Source of the DNA: Alcaligenaceae bacterium | Lineage (GTDB): Bacteria; Pseudomonadota; Gammaproteobacteria; Burkholderiales; Burkholderiaceae_B | Assembly: GCA_030538235.1 (NCBI GenBank) | Contig: JAUNUJ010000003.1 | Coordinates: forward strand, 62,001-126,000 | DNA length: 64,000 bases | Direction: 5' to 3' | Shown: piece after piece, positions 1 to 9,172 of the stretch | Position numbering within the stretch: position 1 is the stretch's first letter | Layout: every line of letters starts with the position of its first letter | The notes under the pieces: generated by a model | What the model saw: only the letters and a program-made list of their open reading frames with translations | What the model was told of the DNA's origin: nothing | Databases searched by the model: none | Made by a program: the position numbers and the translations under genes

Positions 1-989
1 CATCTGACAGCTCTCAGAAACCTCTGGATATTGCTAAATCTGCGTTAGATCATGCCAAGCGACATTTCTACGATGTGTTGATTGTGGATACGGCGGGTCG
101 TTTAGGTATTGACCAAGATATGATGGACGAGATTAGCGCCCTTCATGGTTTCTTAAAACCGGTAGAGACTTTGTTCGTGGTCGATGCCATGCAGGGTCAG
201 GACGCGGTAAACGTAGCTAAAGCTTTCTCCGATGTGTTGCCATTAACTGGTGTGGTTATGACTAAGCTGGATGGTGACTCCCGTGGCGGTGCGGCTCTTT
301 CCGTGCGTCACGTCACCGGTAAGCCGTTAAAGTTTGTCGGTGTCTCTGAGAAACTCGATGGCTTGGAGGTATTTCATCCTGACCGTATGGCCCAGCGTGT
401 GCTCGGGATGGGTGATATTCTCTCTCTTGTTGAGCAGACTAAGCGCAGTATCGATATCGCTGAAGCGGAAAAAATGGCCGCTAAGCTCAAAAGAGGCGAT
501 AAATTCGATTTAAATGACTTCTTGGATCAATTACAGCAAGTCAAAAAAATGGGTGATATGGGTTCCATTATGGAGAAATTGCCGGCCCAGTTTGCCGGTA
601 TGGCCGGTCAGTTACAGGGCGGTGAGGCTGAAAAGCAATTACGTCGTACTGAGGGAATCATCAATTCCATGACCCTTGAAGAGCGCACTAAGCCTGAGCT
701 GTTAAAGGCATCACGCAAACAGCGTATCGCTAAAGGTGCGGGTGTACAGGTGCAAGAGGTCAATCGTTTGCTAAAGCAGTTCGAGCAAATGCAAGGCATG
801 ATGAAGCAATTCAAAAAGGGCGGGATGCAGAAAATGATGCGCGCCTTAGGTGGTTTAGGCGGCTTAGGCGGTATGATGGGCGGCGGCGGTGGTGGTTTAC
901 CCGGGATGGGTGGCGGTATGCCGGGATTGCCTGGTATGGGTGGTGGCGGTCGCAGTCGCAGTAGCACTAAGCGTAAACGTCGTCGTTAA
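1..989 (+). CDS. ffh: Signal recognition particle protein Ffh, 3' part only
   Basis: The frame is open from base 3, so the 5' end with the N domain and the Walker A loop lies outside the window. What remains starts in the GTPase domain. The motifs seen are DTAGRL, TKLDGDSRGG and the GEKLDGLE-type closing loop (here GVSEKLDGLEVFHP). It is followed by the methionine-rich M domain that binds 4.5S RNA and signal peptides (the GMMKQFKKGGMQKMMR region). Ffh pairs with FtsY to bring nascent inner-membrane proteins to the translocon. The last 55 residues or so are an unusual Gly/Met/Pro run ending in a strongly basic SRSSTKRKRRR tail. A strong hairpin follows directly. Confidence 0.97.
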   Translation, partial: SDSSQKPLDIAKSALDHAKRHFYDVLIVDTAGRLGIDQDMMDEISALHGFLKPVETLFVVDAMQGQDAVNVAKAFSDVLPLTGVVMTKLDGDSRGGAALSVRHVTGKPLKFVGVSEKLDGLEVFHPDRMAQRVLGMGDILSLVEQTKRSIDIAEAEKMAAKLKRGDKFDLNDFLDQLQQVKKMGDMGSIMEKLPAQFAGMAGQLQGGEAEKQLRRTEGIINSMTLEERTKPELLKASRKQRIAKGAGVQVQEVNRLLKQFEQMQGMMKQFKKGGMQKMMRALGGLGGLGGMMGGGGGGLPGMGGGMPGLPGMGGGGRSRSSTKRKRRR

Positions 990-1010
990 AGTAAATTGAA
1001 ACTCAACATG

Positions 1011-1047
1011 TTAAAGCCCTAAGTCAAAATTTAACTTAGGGCTTTAA
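1011..1047. terminator. Rho-independent terminator after ffh
   Basis: A perfect 14-bp inverted repeat (arms 1011-1024 and 1034-1047) closes a 9-nt AT-rich loop just after the ffh stop. The gene on the other side (kbp) converges on it, so it could serve both strands. The T run is short on each side. Confidence 0.75.
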
Positions 1048-1092
1048 ATTTGTCTGAACTAAGTATTAAAACTTACTTAATCAGCCTTAAAC

Positions 1093-1527
1093 TTATTTTG
1101 GAATACGTAAAACCTGACCGACGTAGATTTTGTCCGGATGAGTTAACATCGGTTTGTTGGCTTCAAAAATCTTCATGTAGTCATTGGCGTTGCCATACTG
1201 CTCTTTGGCGATTTTAGAAAGGGTATCACCGGAAACTACCGTGTAGAAAGTTGATTCGCCATCGGCACTGTCAGACTCTAATTGGTTGTCTACTTCAGCA
1301 ACACCGATAGTGTTACCAAGAGCAACGGCAATTTTCTCAGCTGTTGCGGAATCGACTGCTTTACCCTTGACCACGACTTTGTCGCCATCAACCGCGATAT
1401 CTAAACCTTCAGCATCTAGGCCGTGTTTATCTAACTCTTTTTTAAGCTCATCTGCAGTGGCGGCTTTTGCCTCGTTACCACCGAAAATCTTTTCACCGAC
1501 GTTTTTTACAAAGCTGATTAGACCCAT
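1093..1527 (-). CDS. kbp: BON and LysM domain protein, potassium-binding protein Kbp (YgaU) family
   Basis: The 144-residue product matches the E. coli Kbp (149 residues) in size and architecture. It has a short N-terminal helix (MGLISFVKNVGEKIFG), a BON domain at about residues 25-85, and a C-terminal LysM domain that begins FYTVVSGDTLSKIAKEQYG and ends GQVLRIPK. There is no signal peptide, which fits the cytoplasmic location of Kbp, where it binds K+ and changes shape. The ATG at 1527 has a good AAGGAG ribosome site. It stands alone, converging with ffh. K+ binding is known for the E. coli homologue and is inferred here. Confidence 0.9.
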   Translation of the reverse strand: MGLISFVKNVGEKIFGGNEAKAATADELKKELDKHGLDAEGLDIAVDGDKVVVKGKAVDSATAEKIAVALGNTIGVAEVDNQLESDSADGESTFYTVVSGDTLSKIAKEQYGNANDYMKIFEANKPMLTHPDKIYVGQVLRIPK

Positions 1528-1664
1528 AATTTGCTCCTTTTGTGCAATTTAATTGAGAAGTTGGTTGAGACCAACGAATCCACTACATATATTAACAAAT
1601 TGTTTTGTAACTAAAGGATTAAATAGTTATCAAAAAGCCGCTTTTTTGCTAATCAACAACAAAA

Positions 1665-1694
1665 AACCCGATAAATTTAAGTGATTATCGGGTT
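1665..1694 (-). terminator. Rho-independent terminator after pip
   Basis: A 10-bp perfect stem (1665-1674 with 1685-1694) closes a 10-nt loop and is followed on the minus strand by a run of six T. It sits about 30 bp past the pip stop and ends the leftward metG-trmB-pip unit. Confidence 0.8.
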
Positions 1695-1722
1695 CTCAAA
1701 TCAAGTGGCTATAAAGCAGTGT

Positions 1723-2661
1723 TTACAGCTCAGCGTATTTGTCAGTTGCTTGCAGTAACGCCGCTAAAATACCCGGTTCATTAAAGGCATGTCCGGCATC
1801 CGGAATAAGATGAAACTCGGCATGTGGCATGGCTTTATATAAATCCCAAGCGGTTTTAGCCGGTGTGCAGCTATCGTAGCGACCTTGAATAATAATGGTC
1901 GGAATATTTGCTAGTAGGTGGGCATCGCGAATCAGTTGTCCTTCATCCATAAAGCCTTTGTGAGTGAAGTAGTGATTTTCAATGCGAGCAAAACTCAGCA
2001 CGGCGTCCTTGTCCGCTAGGCTTAGGGCTTTTTCGGCGGTCGGCAGTAATGAGATCGTACCGCTTTCCCAGTTAGCCCAAGCATAAGCACAGCGCAGTTT
2101 TTCGTCCTCGTCATTGCCGGTCAGGCGTCGTCTATAAGCTGCTAGCAAATCATCTCGCTCGTCTTGTGGGATGGGTGCAAGGTACTGTTCCCACTTGTCA
2201 GGGAAAATAAAACTGGCGCCTTGTTGGTAGAACCATTTGACTTCCTCATGACGTACGGTGAAGATGCCGCGTAGAATCAATCCTTTAACCTGCTGCGGAT
2301 GGGTCTGAGCGTAAGCTAAAGCCAGGGTCGAGCCCCAAGAGCCACCAAAGACTAACCACTGCTCGGCCTTGATGATCTCACTGCGTAAGCGCTCCATATC
2401 GGCAATCAACTGTTGAATTGTATTGTTTTCTAGCGATGCGCTAGGCTTGGATCTGCCACAACCGCGTTGGTCAAATAGCAGAATATTATATAGTTCAGGA
2501 TTAAACAATTGGCGATGGTGTGGACTGCAGCCTGCACCGGGTCCGCCATGCAAGAATACAACTGGCTTGCCTTGAGGATTGCCGCATAGCTCCCAATAGA
2601 CTTGGTGGCCATCATCGGTTTTTAGGAAACCGTGCTTATAGGGTTCAATGGCAGGGTACAT
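1723..2661 (-). CDS. pip: Proline iminopeptidase
   Basis: This alpha/beta-hydrolase of 312 residues (family S33) removes N-terminal proline from peptides in the cytoplasm. The HGGPGAG oxyanion loop (about residue 38) and the DQRGCGRS motif typical of PIPs are present. The nucleophile elbow GGSWGS puts the catalytic serine at residue 108. The Asp in GRYDSCTP and the His in DAGHAF complete the triad near the C-terminus. Length equals the usual 310-320. It starts 3 bp after the trmB stop, so it is very probably cotranscribed with metG and trmB. Confidence 0.95.
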   Translation of the reverse strand: MYPAIEPYKHGFLKTDDGHQVYWELCGNPQGKPVVFLHGGPGAGCSPHHRQLFNPELYNILLFDQRGCGRSKPSASLENNTIQQLIADMERLRSEIIKAEQWLVFGGSWGSTLALAYAQTHPQQVKGLILRGIFTVRHEEVKWFYQQGASFIFPDKWEQYLAPIPQDERDDLLAAYRRRLTGNDEDEKLRCAYAWANWESGTISLLPTAEKALSLADKDAVLSFARIENHYFTHKGFMDEGQLIRDAHLLANIPTIIIQGRYDSCTPAKTAWDLYKAMPHAEFHLIPDAGHAFNEPGILAALLQATDKYAEL

Positions 2662-2664
2662 CGA

Positions 2665-3399
2665 TTAGGCCTTTTTTTCAAAAATTAAATCCCACACGCC
2701 GTAGCCTAGACGTATGCCACGATTCTCAAATTTTGTCAGTGGGCGATAATCCGGTCTGGGGGCAAACTCCTCATGGCGATTTTGTAGCGTCGGCTCATTA
2801 CTAAGGACCTCAAGCATTTGCATGGCATAGTCTTCCCAGTCGGTAGCGCAGTGAATATAGCCGCCCGGTTTGAGGCGACTGACTAGTTGCTTAATAAAGG
2901 GCGATTGTACTAAGCGACGTTTGTGGTGACGCTTTTTGGGCCAGGGATCTGGGAAGTAAATATGCACACCGTCCAGAGATTCGGCTTCAAGCATATGGTT
3001 GACCACTTCCACCGCATCGTGTTGAATGATACGGATGTTTGGAATGTTTTCCTCATCGATGCGCTTTAATAAAGCGCCCACGCCACCGGAGAAAACTTCG
3101 ACACCGATAAAATTTTTATCTGCAGAGGTGATGGCGATTTTTGCCGTGGTTTCACCCATGCCGAAACCGATTTCCAAAATGGTCGGGGCTGAGCGATTGA
3201 ACACGTCGTCGTAATTGATGATTGCATTTTGATATGGCAGACACCACGTATCGAAAAGCTCTCCGCTTAAGGCTCTTTTTTGACTTGGGGTCATGTGAGT
3301 GCTGCGGTGTACGTAGCTTTTAATATGGCCCCAGTCTTTTTTTTCTTCAGTAGGCGTAGTTGACGCAGTTACTTCTGTCGCTTTGTTAGTTGTATTCAT
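2665..3399 (-). CDS. trmB: tRNA (guanine-N7-)-methyltransferase
   Basis: TrmB methylates G46 in the tRNA variable loop using S-adenosylmethionine. The 244-residue product has the SAM-binding [10 protein letters not shown] motif (about residue 76) and the family signature [16 protein letters not shown], followed by the [14 protein letters not shown] segment. The first 35 residues are a poorly conserved polar extension ([18 protein letters not shown]) before the conserved core. The ATG at 3399 has a GAGGT ribosome site 6 nt upstream. It lies 30 bp after metG and 3 bp before pip. Confidence 0.96.
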   Translation of the reverse strand: MNTTNKATEVTASTTPTEEKKDWGHIKSYVHRSTHMTPSQKRALSGELFDTWCLPYQNAIINYDDVFNRSAPTILEIGFGMGETTAKIAITSADKNFIGVEVFSGGVGALLKRIDEENIPNIRIIQHDAVEVVNHMLEAESLDGVHIYFPDPWPKKRHHKRRLVQSPFIKQLVSRLKPGGYIHCATDWEDYAMQMLEVLSNEPTLQNRHEEFAPRPDYRPLTKFENRGIRLGYGVWDLIFEKKA

Positions 3400-3429
3400 T
3401 TAATACCTCGTAAAACCAAAAAATCGCTA

Positions 3430-5520
3430 TTAAAGAATACGCATACCGGGCTCAGCACCTTCAAAAGGCTCGAGCACATAAAAGCCGGGATTTATCTTGG
3501 GGTCAGCGTGAGCAGCAGATAACACCATGCCTTCGGAGAGACCGAATTTCATTTTGCGAGGCGCTAGATTGGCGACCACGACAGTAAGTTTGCCGATCAA
3601 TTGCTCAGGTTGATACATGGATTTGATGCCGGAGAGAATTTGACGATGTTGACCCTCGCCGACATCGAGCGTCAGACGTAATAACTTATCAGCGCCTTCA
3701 ACTGCCTCGCAATTGACAATTTTTGCAATGCGTAAATCGACTTTCATAAAATCATCATAAGTAATTGTCGGGGCAATGGCTTCACCGCCTGGCTTTAGGT
3801 CTTCGCTAGGGCTTGTTATTTTGCTATCAGTGGCGGTGATTTCCAGTAACTCGTCCAGATGCTTTTCTTCAACGCGCTTCATTAAGTGTTTAAATGGAGC
3901 AATGTCGCTAGGCAATTCAGCCGTATCGCTCCAGATAAAATCACGGTCCAATTTAAACAATTCTTGGGCGACACGTGAAGCAAGCTCAGGCAGTACCGGG
4001 GCAAGTAGCACAGAAAGGGCCTTGAAACCGGCAAGCGCACGAGAGCAAATATCTTGTAATTCGGCTTTTTGCTGATCGGAAGCCTCGCTAATGCCTTTAG
4101 CCATTAGCCAAGGTTGAGCTTGGTCAAAAGCTTGGTTGATTTTGTCGGCTTGAGCCATGATGGTGCGCACCGCACGCGCATATTCGCGAGCTTCAAAATC
4201 GCTGACAATTTGCTCAGTTAGTGTCTTGTATTCAGCTTCGAGTGCGGATTGATCGCCCAGGTAGGCCAGCTTGCCGTCAAAGTGTCGACTAATAAAGTTA
4301 GCAGCACGGCTGGCGATATTAATGTATTTGCCGATGAGGTCGGAATTAACTCGGGCGATGAAGTCATCCGGATTAAAGTCAGTATCTTCAACGCGACTAT
4401 TGAGCTTGGCTGCCAGGTAATAACGCATCCACTCGGGGTTCATGCCAATATCCAAGTAGCGTAGCGGTGAAATACCAGTGCCACGACTCTTGGACATTTT
4501 TTCGCCGCTCATGGTAATAAAACCATGGACATGTAAACCATCAGGTATTTTGCGACCGGAGAATTTCAACATGGCCGGCCAGAACAGTGCGTGAAAATAA
4601 ACAATGTCTTTACCGATAAAGTGGTATTGTTCGGTATCAGACTCAGGATCCTGGAGCGCATCAAAATCAAGGCCGACTTTTTTGCAATAGGCCTTTAAAG
4701 AGGCAAGATAACCAACCGGTGCATCGAGCCATACATAAAAATACTTGCCCGGCGCATCCGGAATCTCAATACCGAAATAAGGCGCATCACGTGAGATATC
4801 CCAATCGTCTAATTTGCTCTCTTCGATGTTGGTGCCGAGCCATTCGCGAGTTTTAGCTAAAACCTCGGATTGTAGATGCGGTTTGCCCTGGGCGTTTTTG
4901 CCTTGGGTCCAGTTTAATAGAAATTCTACGCAGCGCGGATCTGATAAGTTAAAGAAAAAGTGCTCAGAGCTCTTTAGGATCGGCGTTGTGCCGGTTAGGG
5001 TCGAGTAGGGATTGATGAGTTCAGTTGGCGAGTAAGCGGTGCTGCAGTGCTCACAGGCATCGCCGTATTGATCTTTGGCATGACAGCTTGGGCACTCGCC
5101 CTTGATATAGCGGTCTGCCAAGAACATCCCCTTGACCGGATCATAAAATTGCTCAATGCTGCGCTGACTGATAAAGCCCGCTTCTTTGAGGGCGAAGTAA
5201 ATCTCGTGTGAGAGCTCGATATTTTCCTGGCTATGGGTGTTGTGCCAGTGGTCAAATTTAATATGGAAACCGTTTAAATACTTCGGGCGCTCGGCGGCGA
5301 TGCCGGCTACCAGCTCTTCGGGACTAATGCCCTCACTCTCGGCCTTCAACATAATAGGCGCCCCGTGTGCATCATCAGCGCAGACAAAGTGGACGGTATG
5401 ACCAGACATTCGTAACGCTCTAACCCAGATATCGGCTTGGATATACTCCATGATATGACCAATATGAAAGGAACCATTAGCGTAGGGTAAAGCAGTAGTA
5501 ACGAATAGAGTGCGAGACAT
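3430..5520 (-). CDS. metG: Methionyl-tRNA synthetase
   Basis: This class I aminoacyl-tRNA synthetase of 696 residues charges tRNA-Met. It shows the HIGH-type motif (FHIGHIMEY, near residue 17), a zinc knuckle of the CPSC...CEHC type near residue 145, the KMSKS loop ([10 protein letters not shown]), the anticodon-binding helical domain, and a C-terminal Trbp111-like tRNA-binding and dimerisation domain of about 110 residues starting near [13 protein letters not shown] use the ATG at 5520. An in-frame TTG three codons upstream is possible, but the protein start [16 protein letters not shown] matches the family. Neither has a clear ribosome site. A strong hairpin lies just 30 bp upstream. Confidence 0.96.
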   Translation of the reverse strand: MSRTLFVTTALPYANGSFHIGHIMEYIQADIWVRALRMSGHTVHFVCADDAHGAPIMLKAESEGISPEELVAGIAAERPKYLNGFHIKFDHWHNTHSQENIELSHEIYFALKEAGFISQRSIEQFYDPVKGMFLADRYIKGECPSCHAKDQYGDACEHCSTAYSPTELINPYSTLTGTTPILKSSEHFFFNLSDPRCVEFLLNWTQGKNAQGKPHLQSEVLAKTREWLGTNIEESKLDDWDISRDAPYFGIEIPDAPGKYFYVWLDAPVGYLASLKAYCKKVGLDFDALQDPESDTEQYHFIGKDIVYFHALFWPAMLKFSGRKIPDGLHVHGFITMSGEKMSKSRGTGISPLRYLDIGMNPEWMRYYLAAKLNSRVEDTDFNPDDFIARVNSDLIGKYINIASRAANFISRHFDGKLAYLGDQSALEAEYKTLTEQIVSDFEAREYARAVRTIMAQADKINQAFDQAQPWLMAKGISEASDQQKAELQDICSRALAGFKALSVLLAPVLPELASRVAQELFKLDRDFIWSDTAELPSDIAPFKHLMKRVEEKHLDELLEITATDSKITSPSEDLKPGGEAIAPTITYDDFMKVDLRIAKIVNCEAVEGADKLLRLTLDVGEGQHRQILSGIKSMYQPEQLIGKLTVVVANLAPRKMKFGLSEGMVLSAAHADPKINPGFYVLEPFEGAEPGMRIL

Positions 5521-5549
5521 AAGAGACAATCAGTTTAAAAAAGACAAAA

Positions 5550-5579
5550 AATAAAGGATTAACAAATTAATCCTTTATT
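5550..5579 (-). terminator. Terminator-like hairpin directly upstream of metG
   Basis: A perfect 13-bp stem (5550-5562 with 5567-5579) with a 4-nt loop is followed on the minus strand by a run of seven T, a short break, and another T run. It would end transcripts of the small membrane gene at 5637-5945. Because it is only 30 bp before the metG start, metG must be transcribed either by read-through or from a promoter that leaves this hairpin in its leader. Confidence 0.8.
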
Positions 5580-5636
5580 CTAATCTATTGGCAGTGATTT
5601 ATTTTACAGAAGGGCAGTAATCGGATAAGAGAGTAG

Positions 5637-5945
5637 TTACTTGATCTCGTGGAATTCGACATCAGTGACCTCTGATTCGGTTGGTCGTGTAAAATTATCG
5701 CTTCCACTTGTGTATTTATTGCGGTAGCGGGTTGTGAAGTCTTGGGTTTTAGCGCGAGCGCGAGCTCTGTGTTCATGCCAAAATTGTTGGGGCGAAAATG
5801 ACTTGCCGCGGATGCGGTTAATCACATACAGAACAGCCACCCCGACTAGCAGGGTAAAAATAAATGTAAAGGCCAATACTAAACCGATAAACGATATAGT
5901 AATAAAGGCTATAGTGGCAAAAATGCCTCGAAAAAGATCTTTCAT
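5637..5945 (-). CDS. Small membrane protein of unknown function
   Basis: The frame codes for 102 residues from an ATG at 5945. Residues 8-45 are a long hydrophobic stretch (ATIAFITISFIGLVLAF then TFIFTLLVGVAVLYV), enough for one long or two short membrane helices. The rest is a polar, basic C-terminal half (RIRGKSF, HEHRARARAKT) with an acidic end. I do not recognise a family. It sits between metG and the divergent apbC. A hairpin terminator follows. It looks like a genuine gene because of this layout and its sensible membrane topology, but no function can be given. Confidence 0.65.
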   Translation of the reverse strand: MKDLFRGIFATIAFITISFIGLVLAFTFIFTLLVGVAVLYVINRIRGKSFSPQQFWHEHRARARAKTQDFTTRYRNKYTSGSDNFTRPTESEVTDVEFHEIK

Positions 5946-6057
5946 GATACGAAATACTCCGTGTATTAATCTGGTTTTCGTAGTCTAAATAGCAATACAG
6001 AATTAATATGACATATTAGTATTTAATTCTACTTTATAAAATTGGAAAATCATCGGA

Positions 6058-7182
6058 ATGAACGCAGAACTTGCAACCTTATACAGTCGCTTACAAAAAG
6101 AACTGGTCGATCCCAGTTTGGGAATTAATATCGGTCACAAAATCAAAGAACGTGACCTGACTCTAAAAAAAGGGGTGATGTCTCTAATTAAGGGTTCATC
6201 TCTTAATTTCAAGTTTGAACCCGGATATTTTTTGGGTAAAGACAAAGAAAAAGTCATTATACATATCCGTCAAATCGCCGAAGAATGCGGTTTTCCGGAA
6301 ATCGAAATCGAGTGGTCAGATGCCATTCGTACTCACGTGGTACAAGGCGGCCTAAAGGCACTCAAATCGGTTAAAAATATCATCGCCGTGTCCTCCGGCA
6401 AGGGCGGTGTGGGTAAAAGCACAACCTCAACAAATATTGCTTTAGCTCTGTTGCAAAGCGGTGCCCGTGTGGGTATTTTAGATGCGGATATTTATGGTCC
6501 GAGTCAGCCTTTAATCTTAAATATCGAAGACGCCAAGATTGAAAGTGAGGGTGAGGGCGAGAGTGGTCGTATGAAGGCTCAAGAGGCTTACGGTTTAGCT
6601 GTAAACTCCATTGGCTTTATGCTGGAGGCCGACGCACCGGCGATGTTGCGTGGCCCAATGGTCGCTCAAGCAGTCGATCAAATGTTGAGTCAAACCGCTT
6701 GGCCTGATTTGGATTATCTAATTATTGATATGCCCCCGGGTACGGGTGATATTGCCTTAACTCTTTCACAAAAAGCACCATTAACCGGTTCTGTCGTCGT
6801 GACAACCCCTCAGGATGTGGCTTTATTGGACGCCCGCAAGGGATTACGTATGTTCCAAAAGGTTAACGTGCCGATTCTAGGGGTAGTGGAAAATATGAGC
6901 GTTCATGTTTGTACCAATTGCGGTCATGCTGAGCATATTTTTGGTGAAGAGGGTGGTAAAAATATGGCTGAGGAGCTTGAAGTACCATGGTTAGGTGCTT
7001 TACCATTAAGCCGTGCCGTGCGCGAACAAACGGATGCAGGTAAGCCGACTGTCGTCTCCGATCCTGAGTCGGAGTCAGCTAAGCGTTATCATTTGATTGC
7101 TCGTCGCTTGGCTTTTAATATCTCCGAATTGCCTGTGGATCGCTCCGGCGCATTTCCTAAAGTAGTTGTGGAGAACCTTTAA
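6058..7182 (+). CDS. apbC: Iron-sulfur cluster carrier protein ApbC (Mrp/NBP35 family)
   Basis: This P-loop ATPase of 374 residues carries and transfers [4Fe-4S] clusters. The deviant Walker A motif SSGKGGVGKS lies near residues 112-121 and Walker B is in the LIIDMPPGTGD segment. The cluster-binding C285-x-x-C288 pair follows (VCTNCGHAEHIFG). The first 95 residues correspond to the MIP18/DUF59-type N-terminal domain but are quite divergent. It starts at the ATG at 6058, divergent from the small membrane gene. Its position next to metG is the usual arrangement in Alcaligenaceae. Nothing indicates a defect. Confidence 0.95.
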   Translation: MNAELATLYSRLQKELVDPSLGINIGHKIKERDLTLKKGVMSLIKGSSLNFKFEPGYFLGKDKEKVIIHIRQIAEECGFPEIEIEWSDAIRTHVVQGGLKALKSVKNIIAVSSGKGGVGKSTTSTNIALALLQSGARVGILDADIYGPSQPLILNIEDAKIESEGEGESGRMKAQEAYGLAVNSIGFMLEADAPAMLRGPMVAQAVDQMLSQTAWPDLDYLIIDMPPGTGDIALTLSQKAPLTGSVVVTTPQDVALLDARKGLRMFQKVNVPILGVVENMSVHVCTNCGHAEHIFGEEGGKNMAEELEVPWLGALPLSRAVREQTDAGKPTVVSDPESESAKRYHLIARRLAFNISELPVDRSGAFPKVVVENL

Positions 7183-7228
7183 TCTTAAATTATTTTAAGA
7201 AAACTACTTAAACATAAGTTAACAACTA

Positions 7229-9160
7229 ATGGGTTCGACGAACAAAATTCTTCGTAAGTTTCCTTTTTTATTCTTAGCAGCTTTGCTTGGTACCGGCTTT
7301 GCAGATGCCGTTTTAGCTCAGTCAGACTCTATGACGGGGCCGGTTTATGAGCGTCAACAGAGAGAGGCTGTTGAGCGTGAGGCTCAAGTCTTGGCAGCAG
7401 CCGAGGCAAAAGCACTGGAAGAAGCCGAAGCCGAAGAGGAACTCAGGGTGCCCGAGGTCATCATTATGCCCGGTGGCCTGGCGCCTGAGGATTTGGAGGT
7501 TGTTAACTCAGCCATTTCTTCTGTAGTGCGTCAAGCCGATGATCAGGATAGCCGTGAGGCCGATCGAATTCGTCGTCGTGGACGTGATGCCGTGCTGACA
7601 TCGCTAGCGACGCGGGGCTATTTTGATCCGGAAGTAACATTGGAAGTCGGTGAAGACTTTGAGGGCGAAACTTGGGATATTAGTATAGTGCCCGGTGAGT
7701 TGACGCGTGTACAGTCAGTTAGCAATGAGTTCACCGGTACGATTGCCAACTCACCGACCTACAAGCAACGTATTGAAAATCTACGCAAGGACTGGGGCCT
7801 ACCCGAGGGGGAGGTCTTTATTAATACTATCTGGAGTCGCTCCAAAAGCTCGCTTCTAGAGCAGGTGGCTGCGGATGATTTCTACCTTGCCCGGATGACG
7901 CATTCTCAAGCCTTAATCGATCCGGACGAGTCTACGGCAGATTTGCTTACGGTGGTCGATAGTGGTCCGGCAGTGCGTTTAGGTCATACTGAGGTGCAGG
8001 GTTTGCGTCGTGTGCCTATTAGTTTGATTAGACGCTATATTCGTTATGAGCCGGGCGAGCAGTTTTCGCAAGAAAAGCTCGATGAGTGGCAGCAAACTTT
8101 ACAATCAACTAATTTCTTTAGGGGCGCTTTTGTCACTATAAAAAAGCCCGATGATCCGGCAATTTACGGACAAGCAGAGGCCACTTTGCCGGTTCTGGTG
8201 CGGGTCACCGAGGGACCGGCGCGGATTATTTCTGGTGCGGTCGGTATTGATGATGTTAATACCTTCAGGGTCGAGGGCTTGTATCGTCAAAATGTGGTCT
8301 GGAATCAGGCGGTCAGTCTTGAAGCAGGGGCTAGCCTCAGGCTTAAGGAGCAGCGTGGTTATTTGGATATCTATCGGGCGCCTAACTACGATGGCACCAT
8401 CGACAGCTTTGGTGTTGTCGCTAGGCGCTCGGATTATTCTGATGAGGAAGTATCTCGTTTTGCGCTGGGTTGGCGCCGGACGAATGAATTCAAACTGGAT
8501 CCGGACAGTCGAGTGGAGTATGAGAGTCGTTATTCCGCCGCCCTTGCCTATGATTCCGTCAAGCGCAAGGGGCAGCCTAAATTTGAATTACCTAATGCCG
8601 TCATTACTTATGACCTGTTGCGTCGCGATGTTGACAGTAAATTTGATCCGCGTTCGGGCAATTTAATTGTGTTAGGCGTGGGCTTGGGGGCGGATTTAGA
8701 GCGTGGTGACCCATTTGCTCGCACTTCGATACGAGCTCAACAATGGTGGCCGGTGGGTCGTCGTGACAATATTACCGTGCGCGCTGAAGTGGGGTATGTA
8801 CAAGCTAAAAGCAGCACTCGGATCCCCGATGACTTTGGCTATCGTACCGGAGGTGCCGGTTCAATTCGAGGTTATCGTTATTTTGGTATTGGCGAGCATG
8901 CCCATAAGAGTGTGATTGGGACACGCGCTTTAGCCGTTGCCAGTGTAGAGTACACGCATTATTTTAATAATACTTTCGGGATTGCATATTTTGTAGACGC
9001 TGGCGATGCTGCGCCAAAATTCAAGGATATGAAGCTGCATGTGGGGACCGGTGTTGGTGCCCGTATTAAAACACCAGCCGGCCCTTTGTTTTTTGATATT
9101 GCTTACGGTCATCGAGACCGTAAAATACGTTGGCATTTCTCCCTAGGTATGGCTTTCTAA
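7229..9160 (+). CDS. tamA: Translocation and assembly module outer membrane protein TamA
   Basis: The 643-residue protein belongs to the BamA/Omp85 superfamily. It starts with a signal peptide (basic KILRK, hydrophobic FPFLFLAALLGTGF, cleavage probably after VLA near residue 30) and continues through an Ala/Glu-rich linker. Three POTRA-like modules follow up to about residue 310, then a C-terminal 16-strand barrel that ends in the aromatic residues WHFSLGMAF, as outer membrane proteins do. The RGYRYFG segment is the conserved lid-lock motif of the family. With TamB it forms the TAM complex that spans the envelope and assists insertion of some barrels and phospholipid transport. tamB follows 12 bp downstream. 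Confidence 0.94.
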   Translation: MGSTNKILRKFPFLFLAALLGTGFADAVLAQSDSMTGPVYERQQREAVEREAQVLAAAEAKALEEAEAEEELRVPEVIIMPGGLAPEDLEVVNSAISSVVRQADDQDSREADRIRRRGRDAVLTSLATRGYFDPEVTLEVGEDFEGETWDISIVPGELTRVQSVSNEFTGTIANSPTYKQRIENLRKDWGLPEGEVFINTIWSRSKSSLLEQVAADDFYLARMTHSQALIDPDESTADLLTVVDSGPAVRLGHTEVQGLRRVPISLIRRYIRYEPGEQFSQEKLDEWQQTLQSTNFFRGAFVTIKKPDDPAIYGQAEATLPVLVRVTEGPARIISGAVGIDDVNTFRVEGLYRQNVVWNQAVSLEAGASLRLKEQRGYLDIYRAPNYDGTIDSFGVVARRSDYSDEEVSRFALGWRRTNEFKLDPDSRVEYESRYSAALAYDSVKRKGQPKFELPNAVITYDLLRRDVDSKFDPRSGNLIVLGVGLGADLERGDPFARTSIRAQQWWPVGRRDNITVRAEVGYVQAKSSTRIPDDFGYRTGGAGSIRGYRYFGIGEHAHKSVIGTRALAVASVEYTHYFNNTFGIAYFVDAGDAAPKFKDMKLHVGTGVGARIKTPAGPLFFDIAYGHRDRKIRWHFSLGMAF

Positions 9161-9172
9161 GCACAAGGAATT

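Noticed and set aside
608..967. 119-codon minus-strand frame opposite the ffh tail
   Set aside because: Its Pro/Ile-rich product is just the complement of the Gly/Met-rich Ffh tail; no ribosome site or family resemblance.
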